The notes: a model not told the origin generated them from the sequence alone. A stretch of 64,000 bases of DNA from Tsuneonella amylolytica (GCF_003626915.1 NZ_CP032570.1:682001-746000), one strand, 5' to 3'; positions 54,075-62,779 are shown, numbered from the stretch's first letter. Program-made: numbers and translations.

Positions 54075-54758
54075 ATGTCGATGATCGACCCTGCCGCCGA
54101 TGTCGTCATCGTCGCCTACCGGTGGGTGCCGGGCTTCGCGCAAGGCTACGTCCGCGACCTGCGCCCTCGCTGGGCGTGCGAGGAGGCCGGCATTCCCTAT
54201 GCCGAGCACCTGATCGACGTGATGGACAAACCGGCGGGGTATTACCACGAGCAGCCCTGGGGGCAGGTCCCGGCCCTGCGCGACGGCGATGTGCGCGTGT
54301 TCGAAAGCGGCGCGACCCTCCTCCACTTGGGCGAGAAGAGCGAGGGCCTGCTGCCGCCTGCCGGCCAAGCCCGCGCCACCGCGCTGTCGTGGTTGCTGGC
54401 CGCGTTCAACACCGTCGAGCCGGTGCTGATGGAGCTCACCACCATCGATGCGTTCGCCAGGGGCGAGGATTGGACCGAACTGCGCCGCCCCAGCCTCGAG
54501 GCGTTCGTGCGCAAGCGGCTCGCCCCGGTGGAGGCGCTGGTCGGCAGACAGGAGTGGCTCGGCGAGGCGTTCTCGATCGCCGACATCGCGATGATCACGA
54601 GCCTCCGCGAACTCGACAGCAGTGCCTTGCGCGGCGAGCACCCGGCGATCGCCGCCTACGTCGAACGCGGCATGGCGCGCCCTGCTTTCCGGCGGGCGAT
54701 GGCCGACCAGATGGCCGCCTTCGCCACCCACTCCCCGCCCCAGACAAAGGAAGCTTGA
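54075..54758 (+). CDS. Glutathione S-transferase family protein (first copy)
   Basis: 227 aa GST: N-terminal thioredoxin-like domain (VVIVAYRWVPGFAQGYVRDLRPRW in outline, Gly-Gln-Val-Pro-Ala-Leu, FESGATLLHLG) and all-helical C-domain. The conserved E-S pair of the glutathione site is present (FES). Spacing of 4 nt from the VOC gene and 3 nt to DUF1428 shows operonic translation. Substrate unknown. Confidence 0.9.
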   Translation: MSMIDPAADVVIVAYRWVPGFAQGYVRDLRPRWACEEAGIPYAEHLIDVMDKPAGYYHEQPWGQVPALRDGDVRVFESGATLLHLGEKSEGLLPPAGQARATALSWLLAAFNTVEPVLMELTTIDAFARGEDWTELRRPSLEAFVRKRLAPVEALVGRQEWLGEAFSIADIAMITSLRELDSSALRGEHPAIAAYVERGMARPAFRRAMADQMAAFATHSPPQTKEA

Positions 54759-54761
54759 CCC

Positions 54762-55118
54762 ATGTATATCAACGGATTCGTCGTCCCCGTCCCGGCCGAC
54801 AAGAAGGACGCCTATCGCGAGGTCGCCGAGAAGTTCTGGCCGATCGCCCGCGATTACGGATGCACCGGCCATGTCGAGGCATGGGAATCCGACATCAAGG
54901 ACGGCAAGCACACCGACTTCCGCCGTGCGGTCGACCTTCAGGACGGCGAGAAGGTGGTCTTCAGTTGGATGACCTGGCCTGACAAGGCCACCGCAGATGC
55001 CGCGGAAGAAAAGATGATGGCAGACGAGCGGATGGAGGCGATGGGCACCGATATGCCGTTCGACGGCAGGCGCATGATCGTCGGCGGGTTCGACGTCTTC
55101 CTGGACAAGGAAGCCTGA
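54762..55118 (+). CDS. DUF1428 family protein (YbaA-like)
   Basis: 118 aa, ferredoxin-like alpha/beta fold of DUF1428: MYINGFVVPVPADKKDAYRE, then EAWESDIKDGKHTDFRRAV in outline, VVFSWMTWPDKATADA and the terminal FDGRRMIVGGFD. Function unknown, though this family often accompanies VOC and GST genes in stress operons. No catalytic residues are known. Confidence 0.9.
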   Translation: MYINGFVVPVPADKKDAYREVAEKFWPIARDYGCTGHVEAWESDIKDGKHTDFRRAVDLQDGEKVVFSWMTWPDKATADAAEEKMMADERMEAMGTDMPFDGRRMIVGGFDVFLDKEA

Positions 55119-55120
55119 CC

Positions 55121-55933
55121 ATGACCGATCCAGCCGACCGCGGCGCCTTCATCTGGTACGAACTGATCACCGACGACGTCGCGGCCGCGCGGACATTCTA
55201 CCGCAACGTCGTCGGGTGGGAGATCGCCGCCGAAGGACAGCCGCTCCCCACCGGCGGCACCTATCGCATGATCGCTCGCTCCGACGGCGGCAACGCGGGC
55301 GGCGTGCTCGACATGAGCGCCGAGATGACGGCGGCGGGCGCGCGGCCGGGCTGGATCGGATACGTCCACCATTCCGACGTCGACGCTGCGGTGAAGGCGG
55401 TGATCGACGCCGGCGGCGCGGTCCACATGCCGCCGATGGACATGCCGGGCGTCGGCCGGATGGCGATGGTCGCCGACCCGCAGGGCGCGACGTTCTACGT
55501 CATGGCCCCCACCCCGCCCGAAGGCGATCCGGACGCGCGAAGCGACGTGTTCGATTACGCGAAGGCGCAGCACATGCGCTGGAACGAACTGTGGACCACC
55601 GACCCCGATGCGGCGGTCTCGCTCTATCGCGACCTGTTCGGCTGGACGCAGGAAGGCGCGATGCCGATGGGGCCGATGGGGGATTACAAGTTCATCCAGC
55701 ACGGCGGCGACGGCATCGGCGCGATCGCAAAGGCGCAGCCCGGCGGCGAGGGTTCGCGCTGGCAATACTTCGCCGGCGTGGACGATATCGACCGGGCCTG
55801 CCGCGCCGTGACCGACAGTGGCGGCACGCTGCTCGGCGAACCGCAACAAATCCCGGGCGGCGAATATTCGGCCTACGCCCACGACCCAAGCGGCGCGACC
55901 ATCGGCCTCGTCGGCCCGCGCAAGGAGACCTGA
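55121..55933 (+). CDS. Two-domain VOC/glyoxalase protein
   Basis: 270 aa formed of two tandem VOC domains: residues 1-128 (FIWYELITDDVAAARTFY, ADPQGATFYVM) and 140-270 (MRWNELWTTDPDAAVSLY, HDPSGATIGLVG). Such tandem proteins fold into a pseudo-dimer; metal-binding residues seem partly preserved in each half. Lies 2 nt after DUF1428 and 1 nt before the next VOC gene. Confidence 0.9.
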   Translation: MTDPADRGAFIWYELITDDVAAARTFYRNVVGWEIAAEGQPLPTGGTYRMIARSDGGNAGGVLDMSAEMTAAGARPGWIGYVHHSDVDAAVKAVIDAGGAVHMPPMDMPGVGRMAMVADPQGATFYVMAPTPPEGDPDARSDVFDYAKAQHMRWNELWTTDPDAAVSLYRDLFGWTQEGAMPMGPMGDYKFIQHGGDGIGAIAKAQPGGEGSRWQYFAGVDDIDRACRAVTDSGGTLLGEPQQIPGGEYSAYAHDPSGATIGLVGPRKET

Positions 55934-55934
55934 G

Positions 55935-56411
55935 ATGGACAAGCTCACCACCGTCCTGTGGTACGACGGCGATGCTGAAGAGGCCGCGCGGTTCTATGCC
56001 GAGACGTTTCCCGACAGCGGGGTCGGCCCCATCTTCCGCGCGCCCGCGGATTTCCCGAGCGGCAAGCAAGGCGACGCGCTGACGGTCGGCTTCACCGTGT
56101 GCGGCCGCGCGTTCTCGGGCCTCAACGGCGGCGACATGTTCAAGCCCAACGAGAGCGTCAGCTTCATGATCGTGACCGAGGACCAGGCCGAGACCGACCG
56201 TTACTGGGACGCGATCGTCGGCAACGGTGGGCAGGAAAGCGCCTGCGGCTGGTGCAAGGACAAGTGGGGCTTCAACTGGCAGATCACCCCGCGCACCCTG
56301 CTCGAATCGCAGCAGGCCGGCGGCGACGAGGCGCGCCGTGCGTTCGAAGCGATGCTGCAGATGGGCAAGATCGACGTCGCGGCAATCGACGCGGCGCGCA
56401 AGGGAGACTGA
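55935..56411 (+). CDS. VOC family protein, PhnB/3-demethylubiquinone-like
   Basis: 158 aa; LTTVLWYDGDAEEAARFYAETFP start, FSGLNGGDMFKPNESVSF and WGFNWQITP, the PhnB-like (DUF1338-like glyoxalase) signature with conserved W-Q. Probably binds a small metabolite; relatives are called 3-demethylubiquinone-9 3-methyltransferase-like but lack the methyltransferase residues. In the operon, 1 nt after the two-domain VOC gene. Confidence 0.88.
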   Translation: MDKLTTVLWYDGDAEEAARFYAETFPDSGVGPIFRAPADFPSGKQGDALTVGFTVCGRAFSGLNGGDMFKPNESVSFMIVTEDQAETDRYWDAIVGNGGQESACGWCKDKWGFNWQITPRTLLESQQAGGDEARRAFEAMLQMGKIDVAAIDAARKGD

Positions 56412-56415
56412 CGCC

Positions 56416-57093
56416 ATGCCCCGCAAGATCACCGGAGCCGCGTTCCTGTCGCTAGACGGCGTGATGCAGGCCCCCGGCGGCCCGACCGAAGACCCCACCG
56501 GCGGCTTCGACGAAGGCGGCTGGGTCTTCCGGCTATGGGACGAAGGCGTGGGCGAAACGCTCGGCGAACTGTTCTCCGCCGAATTCGACCTGCTGCTGGG
56601 CCGGCGCACCTACGACATCTTCGCCGCCTACTGGCCCTATGCCGAAGAGCCCGAGAACCGCCCGATGCGCGATGCGTTCGATGCCGCGAACAAGTACGCC
56701 CTGACCCGCGGCAACGGGCCGCTCGAATGGCGGAACAGCCACCGATTGACGGGCGTCGAGGACGTCGCGCGGATCAAGGCCGAACCGGGCCGCGACCTCA
56801 TCATCCAGGGATCGAGCACGCTCTACCCGGCGCTGCTCGAAGCGGGGCTGATCGACGAACTGATCACCATGACCTACCCTGTCATCCTCGGTCACGGAAA
56901 GCGGCTGTTCGGCGAAGGCACACCGGTCGCGAAGCTGGACATGACCGGCCACCGCGTGACCGACAAGGGCGCGATCGTCGCGCACTGGAAACCGGGCGGC
57001 GAGCTGCCCCCCTACCCCGACGAAGCCCCCATCGCCGCCACTAGCGACCGCGAGATCAAGCGCCGCAAGCGCATCGAGGACGGCAGCTGGTGA
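56416..57093 (+). CDS. Dihydrofolate reductase/RibD C-domain family protein
   Basis: 225 aa reductase domain: MPRKITGAAFLSLDGVMQAP, LLLGRRTYDIF, GPLEWRNSHRLTG-like strand, LIIQGSSTLYPALLEAGLIDEL in outline, and PVILGHGKRLF. This RibD-type fold binds NADPH; the family includes antibiotic- or stress-linked reductases with unknown substrates. The start follows the previous stop by 4 nt and the stop shares a GTGA overlap with the next GST. Confidence 0.88.
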   Translation: MPRKITGAAFLSLDGVMQAPGGPTEDPTGGFDEGGWVFRLWDEGVGETLGELFSAEFDLLLGRRTYDIFAAYWPYAEEPENRPMRDAFDAANKYALTRGNGPLEWRNSHRLTGVEDVARIKAEPGRDLIIQGSSTLYPALLEAGLIDELITMTYPVILGHGKRLFGEGTPVAKLDMTGHRVTDKGAIVAHWKPGGELPPYPDEAPIAATSDREIKRRKRIEDGSW

Positions 57094-57746
57094 GCGGCCT
57101 TGTCCTCTACGGCCATCCGTTTTCCAGCTACACCTGGAAGGCGCTGATGCCGCTCTACGCAAACGGAACCGACTTCGAGTTCCGCAACGTCGATCCGTCG
57201 GTGCCGGGTAACTGGGACTACGTGCGCGCCCACCATCCGGCGGGCAAGTTCCCGCTGCTGCTCGACGGCGAGCGAACGATCTTCGAATCGACCGCCATTG
57301 TGGAATGGCTGGCGGCGCGCCATCCGGGGCCGGCGCCGCTGATCCCCGACGACCCTGCCGAAGCTGCGGCCGCGCGGATGACGGACCGGTTCTTCGATCG
57401 CTACATCATGGATGTCGCGCAACTGTCGGTGAACGCACACATCGCCGATGCCGAAAACCCCGACCCTGCCGCGCTCGAGACTGCCCGGACGGGACTGCTC
57501 CACGGTTATCGCTGGCTGGAGGAATGGCTCGGCCGGAACGACCTGCCCCCGCACGTCAGCCTCGTGAGCTGCGCGGCGATGCCCAGCCTGTTCTACGCCG
57601 ATTGGGTCGAGCGCATCCCCGATGACTGCCCAATGGTCCGGGCGCTGCGTGCCGAACTGCTTGCCCTGCCAGCTGCGGTGCGCTGTATCGAGGATGCACG
57701 GCCGTACCGCGCCTACTTCCCCCTCGGCGCCCCCGACCGCGACTGA
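57090..57746 (+). CDS. Glutathione S-transferase family protein (second copy)
   Basis: 218 aa from a GTG overlapping the previous stop (GTGA). SGLVLYGHPFSSYTWKALMPL is the N-terminal thioredoxin fold with the GSH-site motif PFSSYT, then GKFPLLLDGERTIFESTAIVE with the S in FES. The helical C-domain is shorter than in many GSTs. Substrate unknown; operonic. Confidence 0.9.
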   Translation: MSGLVLYGHPFSSYTWKALMPLYANGTDFEFRNVDPSVPGNWDYVRAHHPAGKFPLLLDGERTIFESTAIVEWLAARHPGPAPLIPDDPAEAAAARMTDRFFDRYIMDVAQLSVNAHIADAENPDPAALETARTGLLHGYRWLEEWLGRNDLPPHVSLVSCAAMPSLFYADWVERIPDDCPMVRALRAELLALPAAVRCIEDARPYRAYFPLGAPDRD

Positions 57747-57762
57747 TCGGAGAACGAAAAGC

Positions 57763-58401
57763 ATGGCCGACTATACGTTCTACACCAACCCGATGAGCCG
57801 CGGGCAGATCGCCCGCTGGGCGCTGCACGAGGCGGGCGCGGACTACGAGCAGGTGCTGGTGGACTGGCAGGACAAGGGCGGCCTGTCCGCGGTCAACCCG
57901 ATGGGCAAGGTGCCGGCGCTGGTCCATCATCGCGGCGGCCACGACCACGTAGTCACCGAGGCGGCGGCGATCTGCCACTACCTTGCCGAGATGTCCGCCC
58001 CCGGCCTGCTGCCCCGCGACGGCGAGAAGGCCGACTATTTCCGCTGGCTGTTCTTCGCGGCAGGTCCGGTGGAACAGGCCGTGACAGACCGCAGCATGGG
58101 ATGGGAAGTGCCCGCCGACCGTACCGGTATGATCGGATACGGCACCTACGACCGAATGGTCGACACGCTCGAGAGCCTGCTGAAGGACCGCGCCTACGTC
58201 TGCGGCGACCGGTTCACGATGGCCGACGTCTATGTCGGCAGCCAGGTCGGGTGGGGTCTCGCGTTCGGCACACTGCCGAAGCGCGATGCCTTCGCCGCCT
58301 ACGATGCCCGGCTGGACGAGCGCGAAGGACGCAAGGCCGCCCGCGCGATCGACGATGCCCTGATCGCCGAGGCGCAAGGCGCGGAGGGTTCGGGGGGCTA
58401 G
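57763..58401 (+). CDS. Glutathione S-transferase family protein (third copy)
   Basis: 212 aa: YTFYTNPMSRGQIARWALHEAG with S in PMSRGQ, a GKVPAL turn and EAAAICHYLAEM. C-domain contains MADVYVGSQVGWGLAFGTL. Closest in style to the beta/zeta-like GSTs of proteobacteria. Last gene of the HxlR operon, convergent with dnaJ: the two stop codons share CTAG. RBS GGAGAACGAAAAGC. Confidence 0.9.
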   Translation: MADYTFYTNPMSRGQIARWALHEAGADYEQVLVDWQDKGGLSAVNPMGKVPALVHHRGGHDHVVTEAAAICHYLAEMSAPGLLPRDGEKADYFRWLFFAAGPVEQAVTDRSMGWEVPADRTGMIGYGTYDRMVDTLESLLKDRAYVCGDRFTMADVYVGSQVGWGLAFGTLPKRDAFAAYDARLDEREGRKAARAIDDALIAEAQGAEGSGG

Positions 58402-59018
58402 GCCAGCGCGGCGCTCCGCCGGAGGAGCTGATACGCCTCGACGACCTTGCGCAGCCGGTCCTCGTGACTGCGGTCGCCGCCGTTGCGGTCGGGGTGGAAC
58501 AGCCGCACGAGTTCGGAATAGCGCCGACGCAGGCCTTGCCGATCGATGTCGGGCGACAGTTCCATAGCCATCAGCGCGTCCTGTTCGGCTCGGGTGAAAC
58601 GCGCGGCGTTGCTGCGGAACCGCGCCTCGTCGCGCGCCCGGTTGCGGATGCCGTTCGCGCGCGCACCGATCGCATCGAGCGGATCGTCGAAATCGGCCCA
58701 GCGCGGCATTGCGTCGCCCGCGGCATCGGCCCCGAACACCCGCCGCGTGCTGGAATTGCGCCAGCCCGCCGCCGGATGCTGCGCGTCGAGGATCTCCTCC
58801 GCGCTCATGCCCTCGAACCAGTCGTACTTCGCGTTGAATTCGCGCACGTGGTCGAGGCAGAACCACAGGGATTCGCCCGGCCCGTCGAAGCTGGCCGAGC
58901 GCGGCCCGGGCGCGCGGAACTGCCCGGCCTCGTCGCAGCCGGGGGCCTGGCATTCCTGTATCCTGTCGTCGTGTCGTCCGTGGAACCGTGTTGGGCGCAT
59001 CCGGGCCGAGGTAGGCAT
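58398..59018 (-). CDS. J-domain molecular chaperone-like protein
   Basis: 206 aa. The J domain is at the C-terminus (about 150-206): LSPDIDRQGLRRRYSELVRLFHPDRNGG carries the HPD motif that stimulates DnaK, followed by the helix LRKVVEAYQLL. The N-terminal part has a Cys/His cluster (ECQAPGCDEAG, WFCLDHVREF) that could bind zinc. The ATG at 59016-59018 is preferred over a TTG 6 nt upstream. Divergent from bolA with 35 nt between starts. Confidence 0.9.
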   Translation of the reverse strand: MPTSARMRPTRFHGRHDDRIQECQAPGCDEAGQFRAPGPRSASFDGPGESLWFCLDHVREFNAKYDWFEGMSAEEILDAQHPAAGWRNSSTRRVFGADAAGDAMPRWADFDDPLDAIGARANGIRNRARDEARFRSNAARFTRAEQDALMAMELSPDIDRQGLRRRYSELVRLFHPDRNGGDRSHEDRLRKVVEAYQLLRRSAALA

Positions 59019-59053
59019 GGACAAGCCGCCTCACAACTCCCAAGACGGCGCGC

Positions 59054-59344
59054 ATGGCCGGTCCGTTGCAAGCCGAGATGGAATCGCTGCTCAGCGCGGC
59101 ATTCTCCCCCAACCGCCTCCAGGTGATCAACGACAGCGCCGCGCATCACGGCCATTCGGGCGACGACGGCAGCGGCGAATCGCACTTCACCGTGGTGATC
59201 GAGAGCGAGGCGTTCGCCGGCAAGTCGCGCCTGCAGCGCCAGCGCATGGTCAACGCCGCACTGGGCGACATTCCCGGCCAGCGCGTCCACGCCCTCGCAA
59301 TCCGCGCCTTCGCGCCGAACGAGCCAACGAAGGAGACGCTATGA
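59054..59344 (+). CDS. bolA: BolA family protein
   Basis: 96 aa. BolA fold: SPNRLQVINDSAAHHGHSG near the start, SHFTVVIESEAFAGKSRLQRQRMVNAAL in outline, and the C-terminal His in RVHALAIRA. BolA proteins work with monothiol glutaredoxins in iron-sulfur cluster and stress pathways. Its stop overlaps the ATG of the following GST (ATGA), making it the first gene of a five-gene run. Confidence 0.95.
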   Translation: MAGPLQAEMESLLSAAFSPNRLQVINDSAAHHGHSGDDGSGESHFTVVIESEAFAGKSRLQRQRMVNAALGDIPGQRVHALAIRAFAPNEPTKETL

Positions 59345-60060
59345 GCTACGACCTCTGGTACTGGCCCGGCATTCCGGGTCGCGGCGAGTTCGTCCGGCTC
59401 GCGCTCGAGGCGGCCGGGGTGCCCTACCGCGACCGCGCGCGCGATGATGGCGAGGACGCACTGGTCGCCGACTGGCAGGGCCGCGAGGGTATCGCCCCGT
59501 TCGCTCCGCCATACCTGACCTGTCAGGTCGAAGGCGAGACTATCACCATCGCACAGGTCGGCCATATCCTCACTTGGCTCGCCGATGCGCACGGCTTCGG
59601 CGCCGGCGACCTGCCGCGCGACCTGGAACTCATCATGCTCCAGTTGACGGTCAGCGACGTCGTCGCCGAAGTGCACGCGGTGCACCACCCTGTTGCCGGC
59701 AGCCTCTATTACGCCGACCAGAAGGACACGGCGCAGCAGGCCGCGAAGCATTTCCGCGACGAACGCATTCCCAAGTTCCTCGGCTATTTCGAAGGGGCGC
59801 TCGAAGCCAACGACGGTCCGTTCGTGCTCGGCGAGAAGTGGAGCCACGTCGACACCTCGCTGTTCCAGCTGGTCGAGGGGCTGCGCTACATGTTCCCCCG
59901 GCGCATGGCCGGTGTCGAAGGCGATTACCCGTGTCTCGTCGCCTGCCACGACGCGGTCGCCGCTCTCCCCGGCATCGCGGCCTATCGCGCGTCCGACCGC
60001 TGCATACCCTTCAACGAGGACGGCATCTTCCGCCACTATCCGGAGCTCGACGGCGCATGA
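59341..60060 (+). CDS. Glutathione S-transferase family protein (fourth copy)
   Basis: 239 aa: YDLWYWPGIPGRGEFVRLALEA with the tyrosine/arginine pattern of the sigma/alpha-like group, then APPYLTCQVEGETITIAQVGHILTW and a helical C-domain. Longer and of a different type from the three GSTs upstream. Overlaps bolA at its start and pirin at its end, so it belongs to the bolA operon, not the HxlR operon. Confidence 0.9.
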   Translation: MSYDLWYWPGIPGRGEFVRLALEAAGVPYRDRARDDGEDALVADWQGREGIAPFAPPYLTCQVEGETITIAQVGHILTWLADAHGFGAGDLPRDLELIMLQLTVSDVVAEVHAVHHPVAGSLYYADQKDTAQQAAKHFRDERIPKFLGYFEGALEANDGPFVLGEKWSHVDTSLFQLVEGLRYMFPRRMAGVEGDYPCLVACHDAVAALPGIAAYRASDRCIPFNEDGIFRHYPELDGA

Positions 60061-60938
60061 TCGAAGCCACCATCGCCCCCGTCACCCACGATCTCGGCCA
60101 GTTCGAGGTCAACCGTGTGCTCCCGAGCAAGGGGCGCACGATGGTGGGGCCATTCATCTTCGTCGACGAGTTCGGGCCCGCCACGCTCGACGTCGGCACC
60201 GGCATGGACGTGCGCCCCCACCCGCACATCAACCTCGCCACGGTCACCTGGCTCTTCGAGGGCGCGATCGACCATCGCGACAGCCTCGGCACGTTCGCCA
60301 CGATCCGCCCCGGGCAGGTCAACCTGATGACCGCGGGCCGCGGGATCGTGCATTCGGAACGCTCGCCCGAAACCGAACGCGTCGGCGGGCCCAAGCTCTA
60401 CGGCATGCAGACCTGGCTGGCTCTGCCCGACGGGCAGGAAGAGATCGATCCCGCGTTCGAGGCGCAGAAGGATCTGCCGCACGTCTCCGACGGCGGGGCG
60501 CATGCCACCGTCATCATGGGCGAACTGTGGGGCGCGAAGGCGGCGACCACCCAGCACGCCGCGACCATCTATGCCGAGATCGTGCTCGATGCCGGCGGCG
60601 CCCTGCCGATCGACGCGGATGCCGACGAACGGGCGGTCATGCTGGTCGGCGGCGAGGCGAGCATCGACGGGCAGGCGCTCACGCTCAATCATCTCGCGGT
60701 CCTGCAGCCGGGCAAGGCCATGCGGCTCTCCTCCGAACGCGGCGGCCGGGTCATGCTGATGGGCGGCGAGGCGTTCGCCACGAAGCGCCACGTGTTCTGG
60801 AACTTCGTCAGCTCGAGCCGCGATCGCATCCAACAGGCGAAGGAAGACTGGCGCGGCGGCAACTTCCCGCTGGTCCCCGGCGACAGCGAGGAGCGCATCC
60901 CCCTTCCCGAAGTCCCCAAGACGGTGAGTTACCCATGA
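60057..60938 (+). CDS. Pirin family protein
   Basis: 293 aa bicupin. The N-terminal metal site is recognisable: RPHPHINLATVTWLFEGAIDHRD carries two His plus one more, and TAGRGIVHSE supplies His and Glu; the C-terminal cupin has degenerate residues. Pirins have quercetinase activity or act as redox sensors. ATGA overlaps on both sides. Confidence 0.95.
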   Translation: MIEATIAPVTHDLGQFEVNRVLPSKGRTMVGPFIFVDEFGPATLDVGTGMDVRPHPHINLATVTWLFEGAIDHRDSLGTFATIRPGQVNLMTAGRGIVHSERSPETERVGGPKLYGMQTWLALPDGQEEIDPAFEAQKDLPHVSDGGAHATVIMGELWGAKAATTQHAATIYAEIVLDAGGALPIDADADERAVMLVGGEASIDGQALTLNHLAVLQPGKAMRLSSERGGRVMLMGGEAFATKRHVFWNFVSSSRDRIQQAKEDWRGGNFPLVPGDSEERIPLPEVPKTVSYP

Positions 60939-61747
60939 AGATCAAGGGAAAGGTGGCCTGGATCACCGGCGCCTCCAGCGGCATCGGCGCGGCGCTCGCC
61001 CGCCAGTGGGCCGCGCGCGGCGGGCACGTGATCCTGTCGGGGCGCGATATCGGCCGGCTCGACGACGTGGCGGGCTCGCTCGCCGGCGAGGCGTTCATGC
61101 TGCCCTTCGAAGTGCGCGACGAGGAGGCGCTGGCCGAGGCGACCGAATGCGCGCTGGGGTGGAAGGGCGGCATCGATCTCGCGGTCGCGAATGCGGGCAT
61201 CAGCCAGCGTTCGGCGGCGGTGGACACCTCGATGCACGTCTATCGCGACATCATCGAGGTCGATCTCCTCGCCCAGATCGCCTTCGCGCAAGGCCTGATC
61301 GGCCCGATGAGCGAGCGGGGCAGCGGCGCGCTCGCCTTCGTCAGTTCGATCGCGGGCAAGGTCGGGGTGCCGATGCGCACCGCCTACAGCGCGGCGAAGT
61401 TCGGGCTCGCCGGCTATGCCGATGCGCTGCGCGGCGAGCTGTCGCAATCGGGCGTGTCGGTGCACTGCATCTATCCCGGCTCGATCCGCACCGACGTCAG
61501 CCGCAACGCGCTCACCGCCGACGGCAGCCGCCGGGGCAAGAGCGACAAGGCGATCGACGAGGGTATCGACCCCGACGAGGCGGCGGCCGAGATGCTCGAC
61601 GGGATCGCCGCCGGCACGCGCGAGATCATCGTCGCGACCGGCGGGGAAAAGGCGATGGGCGAAGCGCGCCGCACCCCCGACGCCCTGTTCGACCAGGTCG
61701 CCGACATGGTCGCGAAGGGGTACATGGAGAGGTTGAAGGAGGGCTGA
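60935..61747 (+). CDS. Short-chain dehydrogenase/reductase
   Basis: 270 aa, classical SDR: TGASSGIG glycine motif (about 10-17), ANAG, Ser in FVSSIAG and the Y-x-x-x-K pair in YSAAK. C-terminal AAAEMLDGIAAGTREI is typical of sphingomonad SDRs. Substrate unknown. In the bolA run; the stop shares a base with the next start (TGATG). Confidence 0.92.
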   Translation: MKIKGKVAWITGASSGIGAALARQWAARGGHVILSGRDIGRLDDVAGSLAGEAFMLPFEVRDEEALAEATECALGWKGGIDLAVANAGISQRSAAVDTSMHVYRDIIEVDLLAQIAFAQGLIGPMSERGSGALAFVSSIAGKVGVPMRTAYSAAKFGLAGYADALRGELSQSGVSVHCIYPGSIRTDVSRNALTADGSRRGKSDKAIDEGIDPDEAAAEMLDGIAAGTREIIVATGGEKAMGEARRTPDALFDQVADMVAKGYMERLKEG

Positions 61748-62643
61748 TGATGAAGCGGGTCAAGCTGGCAAGCGGGATCGAGCTCGACGTCGTCGACGAG
61801 GGGCCGACCGATGCGCCCGCGTTGATCTTTCTCCATGGCTTTCCGGAGAACCACCAGACCTGGCGGCACCAGGTCGCGCATTTCAGCGACCGCTACCGCT
61901 GCGTCGCGCCGGACCAGCGCGGCTATCGCGGCAGTTCGAAGCCGCCCGAGGTATCGGACTATACCCCCGACAAGCTGATTGGCGACGTGTTCCAGCTCGC
62001 CGATGCGCTCGGCATCGAGACGTTCACGATCCTCGGCCACGATTGGGGCGGCGCGATCGCCTGGGGCACCGCGTTGGCGGGGCAAATGAACGGTCGCGTG
62101 ACCCGCGCAGTGATCGCCAACGCGCCGCATCCCGCGATCTTCCAGGAACTGCTCTACACCAACCCGCACCAGCGCGAATCAAGTCAGTACATGCGCGGCT
62201 TCCGCGATCCGGCGAACGATGCGCTGGTGAGCGAGCACGGGCTCGGCGGCATCCTGTTGCAGGAAATCAAGTGGGACAGCGGCGACGTCATGCCGCCCGA
62301 AGAACGCGCCCGCCTGCTGGAAGACTGGCAGGACCGCGACGCCGCCTTCGCCATGCTCAACTGGTACCGCGCCAGCCCGATCGACGTGCCGCCGATGGAC
62401 GCGCCCTTCGCGGTGCCCGAAGGCTGGACCCGCCCGCCGCTGCCCAACCTCGCCATCTCCACGCTGGTCCTCTGGGGCATGGACGACCTCGCCCTGCCGC
62501 CGGACAACATCGAAGGGCTGGCGGACGTGGTCGACGACCTAACGCTGTTCGAGGTGCCGGGCAGCGGCCACTTCGTGACGTGGGAAGCGCCGGACGCGGT
62601 CAACGCGGCCATCTCTCAATTTCTGGACCGGACCGGCGGTTAG
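61747..62643 (+). CDS. Alpha/beta-hydrolase, epoxide hydrolase-like
   Basis: 298 aa. HGFPENHQTW oxyanion motif, nucleophile Asp in GHDWGGAIAWG, acid residue in LWGMDDLALP, and the catalytic His in GSGHFVTWE: the arrangement of soluble epoxide hydrolases and haloalkane dehalogenases (D nucleophile rather than S). Which of the two cannot be settled. Ends the run and is followed by a strong terminator. Confidence 0.9.
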   Translation: MMKRVKLASGIELDVVDEGPTDAPALIFLHGFPENHQTWRHQVAHFSDRYRCVAPDQRGYRGSSKPPEVSDYTPDKLIGDVFQLADALGIETFTILGHDWGGAIAWGTALAGQMNGRVTRAVIANAPHPAIFQELLYTNPHQRESSQYMRGFRDPANDALVSEHGLGGILLQEIKWDSGDVMPPEERARLLEDWQDRDAAFAMLNWYRASPIDVPPMDAPFAVPEGWTRPPLPNLAISTLVLWGMDDLALPPDNIEGLADVVDDLTLFEVPGSGHFVTWEAPDAVNAAISQFLDRTGG

Positions 62644-62721
62644 GGGACCGGCGGGCCGAACCGTCCGCCCGGCATACCTAACCGTCGGTCGGCGCGGCGC
62701 TGCTTCAAAGCAACCAACGAA

Positions 62722-62749
62722 AAAGGGCGCCCCCGCGGAGGCGCCCTTT
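62722..62749. terminator. Bidirectional rho-independent terminator
   Basis: AAAGGGCGCC (62722-62731) / GGCGCCCTTT (62740-62749), 8-nt loop, in the gap between convergent epoxide hydrolase and outer-membrane protein genes; it can serve both. Confidence 0.9.
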
Positions 62750-62779
62750 CCTCGATTTCGACCGAAAGGCCGGATCGCG

